NCBI GenBank assembly: GCA_001508835.1
Contig: LGFB01000106.1
Location: 1-5,279 of the forward strand
Source: a bacterium 42_11
GTDB taxonomy: Bacteria > Synergistota > GBS-1
DNA length: 5,279 nucleotides
Reading direction: 5' to 3'
The notes beneath the pieces are model-generated. The model saw nothing but the letters and a program-made list of their open reading frames with translations, searched no databases and was not told where the DNA came from. The position numbers were made by a program, and so were the translations under genes. Positions 1 to 5,035 of this stretch are shown piece after piece. Each line of letters begins with the position of its first letter. Position 1 is the first letter of the stretch.

Positions 1-874
1 CATCCCCTACAAAAGCTGGTCCAGTTCCAGAAAGCTCATTACTTAAGACGCTTGGAACCGCACCAAAGCCAAGGTCTTGAAGAAGGGCCTGGCTACCAGA
101 TAATATTATTTTTTCCTCAGAGCCCTCTTCTGTCTGAACAAGCTTCAAGTGTCCATTAACTCTTTCCGCCTTAACACCGGTATTGTGAGTCTTTTCATTG
201 ATCTTGTCTATAACATATTGCAGTTTATCTAAAGCAGCTGAAAATTCTGTAGAATTAAGATAGATAGCCACACCATTAATCACTATTTCACCTGTGTGAA
301 TCCTATCGAGTATTGACACGTTTGTGACACCCGTTAGCTCAGCTCTACTTGCTTCCTGGTATATTTTGACTTTATAAGTCCCAGGTTGGGTAGAAGGAGA
401 GGCCGTCATATTAGAAACGTAGGCATTTCCCCCTACCTGGTTTATTATGAAGGAGAGTTCACCCGTAAGAAGCTTCCTCGTGTTAAATTGAGCACTTTCG
501 CCAATCCTATCTATTTCAGCCTTAAGCTGGTCAATCTCCTTTTGAATTTGTTCCCTATCATAAGAAGTGTAGGTATCATTCGCCGCCTGAATAGCAAGCT
601 CTCTCACCCTATGAAGTATCGCTTGAACCTCATCAAGCGCTCCCTCTGCCGTTTGGATCAGAGAAATGCCGTCCTGAGCATTTCTCGACGCTTGGTGGAT
701 ACTCCTTATCTGGGAGCGCATCTTTTCTGAAATGGCCAAACCAGCAGCATCATCAGCCGCACGATTAATCCTTAAACCTGAGGAAAGCTTTTCGAGGCTT
801 TTCTGCAGTTGACCTGAGGTAATGGTCAACTGCCTATAGGCTTCCATGGCCGCGATATTGTGGTTTATTCTCAT
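1..874 (-). CDS. fliC: Flagellin, N-terminal 291 codons (3' end beyond the window)
   Basis: Filament subunit, exported by the flagellar type III system and polymerised on the hook-junction proteins. I translated the open frame from ATG 874 to the left edge and found no stop. It begins MRINHNIAAMEAYRQL and continues with the conserved D0/D1 segment (SSGLRINRAADDAAGLAIS near residues 31-49, RNAQDGISLIQTAEGAL at 64-80). The LHRVRELAIQAAND stretch at 87-100, with R89, L93 and E113, matches the positions of Salmonella FliC that TLR5 recognises. D1 runs to about residue 155. A variable region follows, holding a flagellin-IN-like module at about 192-272 (GEIVING, then IDKIN, then LQDLG). The C-terminal D1/D0 half lies outside the window. 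The start is fixed by the conserved N-terminus and a ribosome binding site 6 nt upstream. It has its own sigma-28 promoter and a leader rich in CsrA motifs. Hag is the Bacillus name. FlgL also has a flagellin-like D1, but the N-terminus here is clearly flagellin. Confidence 0.97.
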   Translation of the reverse strand, partial: MRINHNIAAMEAYRQLTITSGQLQKSLEKLSSGLRINRAADDAAGLAISEKMRSQIRSIHQASRNAQDGISLIQTAEGALDEVQAILHRVRELAIQAANDTYTSYDREQIQKEIDQLKAEIDRIGESAQFNTRKLLTGELSFIINQVGGNAYVSNMTASPSTQPGTYKVKIYQEASRAELTGVTNVSILDRIHTGEIVINGVAIYLNSTEFSAALDKLQYVIDKINEKTHNTGVKAERVNGHLKLVQTEEGSEEKIILSGSQALLQDLGFGAVPSVLSNELSGTGPAFVGD

Positions 875-880
875 AAGTCC

Positions 881-887
881 TCACCCC
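881..887 (-). promoter_or_regulatory. Flagellin ribosome binding site
   Basis: The sequence GGGGTGA ends 6 nt before ATG 874, followed by an overlapping GAGG at 879-882. Both can pair with the 16S tail. The site abuts the third CsrA motif (887-894), and its downstream part lies in the stretch 875-884 that is complementary to 935-944, so either bound CsrA or leader folding could block it. Confidence 0.75.
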
Positions 888-897
888 ATCCCTGTAG
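886..897 (-). promoter_or_regulatory. CsrA site 3 (CTACAGGGATGG) abutting the ribosome binding site
   Basis: The 12-mer matches the SELEX-derived CsrA consensus RUACARGGAUGU at 10 of 12 positions. It shares the CANGGATG core with sites 1 and 2, but flanking pairing is weak, so it is likely single-stranded. It overlaps the start of the ribosome binding site, so bound CsrA should exclude the 30S subunit. Confidence 0.8.
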
Positions 898-904
898 TCT
901 ACCG

Positions 905-912
905 CATCCATG
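905..912 (-). promoter_or_regulatory. CsrA site 2 (CATGGATG, hairpin loop)
   Basis: The GGA lies in the hexaloop ATGGAT, closed by a CGC/GCG stem (914-912 with 905-903). After an A915/G902 mismatch the stem continues as TCTG (919-916) with TAGA (901-898), using one G-T wobble. This is again the ANGGAN hexaloop arrangement. Confidence 0.75.
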
Positions 913-925
913 CGTCAGATTTTTA

Positions 926-941
926 TCCTCATCCGTGAGGA
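926..941 (-). promoter_or_regulatory. Leader hairpin 1, one arm of a possible RNA switch
   Basis: TCCTCA (941-936) pairs with TGAGGA (931-926) around the loop CGGA. The left arm can instead pair with 875-884: AGGTCCTCAC at 944-935 is complementary to GTGAGGACTT at 884-875, with nine Watson-Crick pairs and one G-T pair. The two structures exclude each other, and the second covers the flagellin ribosome binding region up to the base before ATG. The pairing is seen in the sequence; any regulatory use is inferred. Confidence 0.6.
930..937 (-). promoter_or_regulatory. CsrA site 1 (CACGGATG, hairpin loop)
   Basis: The GGA lies in the hexaloop ACGGAT, closed by C937-G930. The stem pairs TCCTC (941-937) with GAGGA (930-926), and a G942-T925 wobble can extend it. 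An ANGGAN hexaloop closed by a C-G pair is the classic high-affinity CsrA/RsmE presentation. Confidence 0.75.
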
Positions 942-955
942 CCTTTCACTTATTC

Positions 956-983
956 TTATCGGCAAGGGTGAGAACTTCCTTTA
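956..983 (-). promoter_or_regulatory. Sigma-28 (FliA/SigD) promoter of flagellin
   Basis: TAAA at 983-980, a 16-nt spacer and GCCGATAA at 963-956 match the flagellar sigma-28 consensus (TAAA, about 15 nt, GCCGATAA). Both boxes are perfect; the spacer is one base over the E. coli form and within the range used by SigD. Transcription should start near 949. The -35 box begins 6 nt after the csrA stop codon, so flagellin gains a class-3 promoter separate from the flgN-csrA operon. Activity would depend on the sigma factor and on release from FlgM, neither of which is encoded here. Confidence 0.93.
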
Positions 984-989
984 GAAATC

Positions 990-1247
990 TTATGTTTTTT
1001 TCTTCTTCATCTTTTCAAGTTCTTTTATCACACTTTCCTCAACCTTCTTCTCCACTTGGGCAGCCAGCTGAGCAGCAAGAATATTCTCCTTTATTATGGC
1101 CTCATATACCTCTTTCCTGTGAACAGGGATCCTCTTGGGAGCCTCTATACCTATCCTGACCTGGTCTCCTCTTATCTCCAAAATCTTAATCTCTATATCA
1201 TCGCCTATCATTATGCTCTGGTTAACCTTGCGGCTCAAGACAAGCAC
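990..1247 (-). CDS. csrA: CsrA translational regulator
   Basis: Small dimeric RNA-binding protein of 85 aa that represses translation by binding GGA motifs near ribosome binding sites. The start [25 protein letters not shown] and the block [12 protein letters not shown] (40-51) are diagnostic. RNA-contacting residues L4, R6, V42, H43 and R44 are present at the E. coli numbering. N55, a position linked to FliW response in B. subtilis CsrA, is also present. The C-terminus is longer than the 61-aa E. coli protein and ends in a charged, lysine-rich helix-like tail ([20 protein letters not shown]). Such extensions occur in CsrA proteins partnered with FliW. The start is GTG 1247, fixed by the universal MLVL and by AAGGAGG 10 nt upstream. 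It begins 3 nt after fliW stops, so translation is probably coupled. Its likely target is the flagellin leader just downstream. Confidence 0.97.
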   Translation of the reverse strand: MLVLSRKVNQSIMIGDDIEIKILEIRGDQVRIGIEAPKRIPVHRKEVYEAIIKENILAAQLAAQVEKKVEESVIKELEKMKKKKT

Positions 1248-1250
1248 GAC

Positions 1251-1688
1251 TTAAGCCCCTCCTTCCTGCGGAAAAAGAGGATACCTGACCGGGTAATCTT
1301 CGTTTAACGCTATAACCTGTTTCCCATTCCTATTCTTAACATTTATAACGATGGGAGCCTTAAGATTTACTGTGGCCGCTTTGGGGTTACCTGCGGGTAT
1401 AACCATGACAAGAAACAGTACAGCATCGCTGGGCTCTTTAAGCTCTATCTCCTCTAAATCTGAATCGCTTATGTCCACGCTGAAATTAGGAAAAACCTCA
1501 AAGGGGTTGAGTATCGGTAAAGCCACCGTAGGCTCATCTATCGACTGAAACCATCTTATAAGCTGGCCCTCCTCACCCACAATAAAAAAGCGTTTAAGAT
1601 CGGGAAGACCTATTAGCCCATGAGGCATGAAAACGATTTTATCCTCCGGAATATCCATCTCCCCAAAACGAAGGGTATTGATCTTCAA
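1251..1688 (-). CDS. fliW: FliW flagellar assembly factor (CsrA antagonist)
   Basis: Cytoplasmic 145-aa protein that, in Bacillus and relatives, binds either flagellin or CsrA. When flagellin has been exported, free FliW binds CsrA and relieves repression of flagellin translation. Family features seen: MKINTLRFGEMDIPEDKIVFMPHG at the N-terminus, GLIGLPDLKRF (24-34), RWFQSIDEP (45-53), LPILNPF, then VMVIPAGN (94-101) and TVNLKAPIVINVKNRNGKQ (106-124). Length is normal for the family. The start codon is TTG 1688: the family N-terminus MKI begins exactly there, and AGGAGGA lies 7 nt upstream. An ATG at 1695 is out of frame and touches the ribosome binding site. It follows flgL after 25 nt and leads into csrA after 3 nt, which favours matched FliW and CsrA amounts. 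Confidence 0.97.
   Translation of the reverse strand: MKINTLRFGEMDIPEDKIVFMPHGLIGLPDLKRFFIVGEEGQLIRWFQSIDEPTVALPILNPFEVFPNFSVDISDSDLEEIELKEPSDAVLFLVMVIPAGNPKAATVNLKAPIVINVKNRNGKQVIALNEDYPVRYPLFPQEGGA
1258..1264 (-). promoter_or_regulatory. csrA ribosome binding site inside the end of fliW
   Basis: AAGGAGG lies 10 nt before GTG 1247, within the last fliW codons (E-G-G-A, stop). It supports the GTG start and coupling to fliW translation. The GGAAGGAGG context holds two GGA triplets, so CsrA could bind its own ribosome binding site, but no CANGGATG core is present. Confidence 0.8.
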
Positions 1689-1695
1689 ACCCCAT

Positions 1696-1702
1696 TCCTC
1701 CT
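1696..1702 (-). promoter_or_regulatory. fliW ribosome binding site, deciding a TTG start
   Basis: AGGAGGA in the flgL-fliW gap lies 7 nt from TTG 1688. The spacing is ideal for the TTG and impossible for the ATG at 1695, which immediately follows it in another frame. Confidence 0.85.
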
Positions 1703-1713
1703 CTTCTTAAAAA

Positions 1714-2922
1714 CTATTCAAGAAAATCTATAAGACTTGTTTGGACTATACGAGCACCGGTCCTTAATGCCGCTTGATAAATAACTTGCTGATTGCTCAA
1801 GTTCATAACTACCTCGGCTATATCCACATCTTCTATCTTGGAAAGGAGAGATGTAAGCTGAATCTTATTATCTTCGAATCTACTCTGCGTTGCCTCAAGC
1901 CTGCTAACCTTAGCCCCTACCCTCGCTCTCATCCTAAGAAGGTGATCAAGATACGCGTCGAGCTCTTCAAGTCTCTCACCAGAAAGAGATGTGTTTCGGC
2001 TATATCGCAGGTCTTCACTTATCTTCTGTAAAATATCGAAAATGTCAAGGTTACCAACATAAACCATTTCCTCCCTCTTGTCTAACAGTCCCAAATCTTG
2101 CAAGACCGTCCCGACAGAGTCAGAAAGGCTTATATGCTCATTCGTCTTCGTTTGTATGACAAGCTTAAGTCCCACTCCCTCGGGAACCACATAGGCATTT
2201 ACCTTTTCTCCTGCCCTTAAATTTATCCTATCCGCTATTATGGAAACATTAGCCCCGGCGGGAATATCTACCCTAAAGACGCTATCTCCAACCCTTAAAG
2301 TAAACTCTCCGGCACCAAAAATGGAAGATGCAAGATGCATATCGCTTTCTATCCTATATTCAATTCTCTGCGTTGCAAAAACCTGATTCCCCGGAATATT
2401 AACGACTATCTTTTCACCCGTTTCTATCTCCCACGCCATCTCTCCATCGTCACCCTGATAAATGGCAACGTTTCCATCTCCAAGAGCGTAAGGTTTCTCC
2501 TGAGTTTGAAAGCCCGCAAATATATACCTACCGCCTAAAGATGTATTGGCTATCTGAAGAACCTCCTCTCTAAGCTTATCTATCTCATCAGCTATGGCGT
2601 CCCTGTCTACCTGAGTTAATGTGTCGTTAGCTCCCTGTATCACCCTCTCTCTAACCTTATGAACTATAGAAGTCAACTGATCAAGGGCTGACTCCGTTGC
2701 GTTTAACCATGAAATGGCTTCATCCATGTTTTTGGAAAACTGCTCGTTTTCATTGAGAATTCTGTTAAGCCTGAGGCTTCTCACAGCGCCCACAGGGTCT
2801 TCTTCTGGCATGTCGAATTTCTTACCTGTCGAAGCTTGATGCTGAAGCTTCAGCAGTTTATCCCTATTCCCCATGAGATCCGTTAGAAAGACACTTGAGA
2901 AGACTTTATCGCTAACCCTCAT
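1714..2922 (-). CDS. flgL: FlgL, hook-filament junction protein (HAP3)
   Basis: Second junction protein between hook and filament, secreted with the help of FlgN. The 402-aa product begins MRVSDKVFSSVFLTDL, the usual FlgL opening, and has a flagellin-like D0/D1: QHQASTGKKFDMPEEDPVGA (27-46), AISWLNATESALDQL (69-83), HKVRERVIQGAND (88-100) and LGGRYIFAGFQT (129-140). The C-terminus IYQAALRTGARIVQTSLIDFLE is typical. An insert at about 204-282 (GEFTLRVGD, then IADRIN, then LQDLGLL) resembles the flagellin-IN module and explains the length against about 300-317 aa in Bacillus and E. coli. I chose ATG 2922: AGGTGA lies 8 nt upstream across the flgK stop codon, and family members start with MRV. 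A GTG at 2934, overlapping flgK by 4 nt, would add four residues but has no good ribosome binding site. Confidence 0.95.
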   Translation of the reverse strand: MRVSDKVFSSVFLTDLMGNRDKLLKLQHQASTGKKFDMPEEDPVGAVRSLRLNRILNENEQFSKNMDEAISWLNATESALDQLTSIVHKVRERVIQGANDTLTQVDRDAIADEIDKLREEVLQIANTSLGGRYIFAGFQTQEKPYALGDGNVAIYQGDDGEMAWEIETGEKIVVNIPGNQVFATQRIEYRIESDMHLASSIFGAGEFTLRVGDSVFRVDIPAGANVSIIADRINLRAGEKVNAYVVPEGVGLKLVIQTKTNEHISLSDSVGTVLQDLGLLDKREEMVYVGNLDIFDILQKISEDLRYSRNTSLSGERLEELDAYLDHLLRMRARVGAKVSRLEATQSRFEDNKIQLTSLLSKIEDVDIAEVVMNLSNQQVIYQAALRTGARIVQTSLIDFLE

Positions 2923-2930
2923 TAAAGAGT

Positions 2931-2936
2931 TCACCT
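2931..2936 (-). promoter_or_regulatory. flgL ribosome binding site over the flgK stop codon
   Basis: AGGTGA is a contiguous match to the 16S-complementary GGAGGTGA, 8 nt before ATG 2922. Its last three bases are the flgK stop TGA, so a ribosome ending flgK sits on it, which favours coupled synthesis of the two junction proteins. Confidence 0.75.
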
Positions 2937-5027
2937 GCCTACAAGTCCAAGGTTATTGACTACTCGGTTATAAACTTCGTCCATGGCATTTATAAATCTT
3001 GCGGCAGCAGAAAAGGCATGTTGATACTTAACAAGCTCCGTCATCTCTTCATCGAGCGAAACCCCCATAACCTCTTGGCGCCTGTTATCCACCTGCTTTA
3101 CAAGAAGCTCCTGATTGGAACTCATTCTGCTTGCCTCTTGAGACTCAACACCAAGCTTGGCTATGGTAGCCTCAAGAAACTGATTTAAATTCACCTTTCC
3201 ATCCCTCATCAGGTTTCTATACCTTATAGAAGCAAGCTTATTTGCTATGGAACCATCACCAGGACCGCTATTTACACCGTTATCGTCCGCTGCAGTGGCA
3301 ATCATTTCAGGGTAATCATTTATATCATCAGAAAGAGCTATCAAAGAAGAAGCCCCCTCAACGCTATAAACTTCATTAAAGAAGTCAATCCCATTTTTAT
3401 CTTGATTCAAACCATAGCCGGCCCGGTGTTGTGCGTTAAACTCTTTAATAAGAGTATAAGAAAACTCATCAAGCAAATTTATATAATTGATTAATATTTC
3501 GTCTCTCGATTCCAAATATCCCAAAAGCTCGCCATTTTGCGCAGGGAAATAAGGTCTGAATAGAGTAGTTCCAATTCCCTGAAGCTCAAAGAGCATACCA
3601 TCAACCACCGTTTCATATTCACCCGTAGAAACCCTTTTAGCCTCCCTAAATCGATTTCTACTGCTCCTATAAATCTCACCATTAACGCTGAATATGGCAT
3701 CCTGCGGAGACCAGATATCATTAGTGGCGACTCCATCCCATAATCCCAATCTCTGAGCTATGCTTACCATATCACCTAAAACGGTTATCCTGTAATCCTC
3801 ACCAAGTTCATTACTCCTCAAGACGAGATAATAAGAACCGTTATCATTTCTCGCTATAGAAGCGGTCAACCACTCCTTATAAGTGGTGGGATAGGAGGAA
3901 AGGGATTCATTGTAGAAGGCCGCGTTTATTTTGTTCATAACCGTTTTTAAGGAATCCTCTCCATCTATGTAAATGCTAACCACAGGACCATCATCAACCT
4001 TAAGAGAAAAATCTCCCCTTTCATTTCTGTCAAGCCATCCTAAGGTATAAAAGGTTATATCTTCACTAACTATGGATGCCGTCTCATCTCCTATCATGTG
4101 AGGGAGTTCATTCGCAAGCTGGATAACGCTCACTACATACTGAGTGTTTCCAACAATAGGAGAAGCATAACCTATAGCTACATCTGGATCCGAAGAAAAG
4201 CTCAATGGTTCGAAATCCCAACGAACATCGTACATACCGTTATTGGCTGGATTAGGAATGAGAACAAGGTAGTGTCTTATACCACCCCTTATTACATCAA
4301 CACCGTTAACTGTTAGAACGACCCCTCCCTTAGGATCTTCAGAAACATCTACATCTATCATTTTGGATAGCTTTTCTATTAAAAGGTCCTGTTGGTCTTG
4401 AAGGTCGTTAGGGTTATCCCCAAGACCTTTAACCATCTGAATCTGACGATTAAGATCAGCTATCTGATCTATATAAGAGTTTATCTCAGAGACTTTCATG
4501 GCTATTTCCTCATTCAAATCTGTCCTATAAGTATGAAGGTTACTCGAAATATAGTTGATAAGATTAGACAGAGTTAATGCCTTCTCTCTTACGCTCTCTC
4601 TCAACGCCGGATCCTCAGGAGTGGTATGAAGAGCCTCTAATGCAGACCAGAACTCATCGAAAGATTGACGAATGCTGGAATCAGAAGGTTCATTGAAAAA
4701 TTCCTGGATTCTGGTATAAACAATATCCCTAACCTCCCACCTTCCTAACGTCTGATACTCCTCTCTGTATTGAAGATCCAGGAACTTATCCCTTAACCGG
4801 ACGATCTGGTCTATGGTAACACCTGTCCCGATCTGACCAGGAGTGGCAGGTCTATTAAGTGCAGGATCGGTATAGGGAATCATGGTGGTTAGCTCCACTC
4901 TTTGACGAGAATACCCTTCCGTTCCCGCATTAGAGACGTTATGCCCCGTTACTTCAAGTCCTCTCCTTTGAGCAAATATGGCTCTTTTCCCAAGCTCTAT
5001 ACCAAAGAAGCCTCCCGGATCTCCCAT
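2931..5027 (-). CDS. flgK: FlgK, hook-filament junction protein (HAP1)
   Basis: First junction protein, placed between hook and FlgL; secreted, with FlgN as chaperone. The N-terminus FFGIELGKRAIFAQRRGLEVTGHN (7-30) and VSNAGTEGYSRQRVEL (31-46) carry the rod/hook-family motif. Next come a helical region with GDNPNDLQDQQDLLIEKLS (203-221), the NGELLGYLESRDEIL block (498-512) and EFNAQHRAGYGLNQDKNGIDFF (529-550). The C-terminal D0 helix is SLDEEMTELVKYQHAFSAAARFINAMDEVYN (657-687). At 698 aa it is well above the 507-553 aa of Bacillus and Salmonella FlgK. Much of the excess lies around 250-490 and includes a module at about 336-432 (GDFSLKVDD, then MNKIN, then RLGLWDG) resembling those in FlgL and flagellin here. 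ATG 5027 is the only sensible start. It lies 8 nt after the flgN stop, with AAGGAGG an unusually long 13 nt upstream. Confidence 0.97.
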   Translation of the reverse strand: MGDPGGFFGIELGKRAIFAQRRGLEVTGHNVSNAGTEGYSRQRVELTTMIPYTDPALNRPATPGQIGTGVTIDQIVRLRDKFLDLQYREEYQTLGRWEVRDIVYTRIQEFFNEPSDSSIRQSFDEFWSALEALHTTPEDPALRESVREKALTLSNLINYISSNLHTYRTDLNEEIAMKVSEINSYIDQIADLNRQIQMVKGLGDNPNDLQDQQDLLIEKLSKMIDVDVSEDPKGGVVLTVNGVDVIRGGIRHYLVLIPNPANNGMYDVRWDFEPLSFSSDPDVAIGYASPIVGNTQYVVSVIQLANELPHMIGDETASIVSEDITFYTLGWLDRNERGDFSLKVDDGPVVSIYIDGEDSLKTVMNKINAAFYNESLSSYPTTYKEWLTASIARNDNGSYYLVLRSNELGEDYRITVLGDMVSIAQRLGLWDGVATNDIWSPQDAIFSVNGEIYRSSRNRFREAKRVSTGEYETVVDGMLFELQGIGTTLFRPYFPAQNGELLGYLESRDEILINYINLLDEFSYTLIKEFNAQHRAGYGLNQDKNGIDFFNEVYSVEGASSLIALSDDINDYPEMIATAADDNGVNSGPGDGSIANKLASIRYRNLMRDGKVNLNQFLEATIAKLGVESQEASRMSSNQELLVKQVDNRRQEVMGVSLDEEMTELVKYQHAFSAAARFINAMDEVYNRVVNNLGLVGR

Positions 5028-5035
5028 TTGAGGAC

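Larger units (their letters stand above)
875..949 (-). promoter_or_regulatory. Flagellin mRNA 5' leader, predicted CsrA target
   Basis: About 75 nt lie between the predicted transcription start (near 949) and the flagellin ATG. The stretch holds three exact copies of CANGGATG at 937-930, 912-905 and 894-887, with GGA-to-GGA distances of 25 and 18 nt. The first two copies sit in hairpin loops, and the third abuts the ribosome binding site. The established model is the hag leader of Bacillus subtilis, where CsrA binds two GGA sites to block translation. The adjacent csrA and fliW genes support the same role here. No protein of useful size is encoded. CsrA control is inferred from motif and context. 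Confidence 0.85.

Noticed and set aside
386..730. Open plus-strand frame opposite flagellin, and similar frames at 860-1159, 1056-1307, 1351-1548, 1774-2031, 2335-2538, 4098-4316 and 4392-4577
   Set aside because: All are antisense to well-recognised genes, lack family-like composition and a supported start, and are best read as shadows of the minus-strand coding frames.
836..911. Frame of 25 codons from ATG 911 overlapping the flagellin start out of frame
   Set aside because: It has no ribosome binding site, its ATG is part of CsrA site 2, and the peptide is unremarkable.
956..989. Intrinsic terminator between csrA and flagellin
   Set aside because: No GC-rich stem followed by a T run; the stretch is accounted for by the sigma-28 promoter.
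995..1001. Run of seven A in the csrA mRNA near the stop, possible slippage site
   Set aside because: It lies in the last codons of an already complete CsrA, and no stimulating structure or meaningful alternative product was seen.
2841..2854. Perfect 14-bp palindrome GCTGAAGCTTCAGC inside flgL
   Set aside because: It encodes part of the conserved K-L-Q-H-Q-A helix and has no promoter or repeat partner; coincidence of codons is enough.
3491..3736. Second minus-strand frame of 81 codons inside flgK
   Set aside because: It lies wholly within flgK in another frame and has no recognisable protein features.
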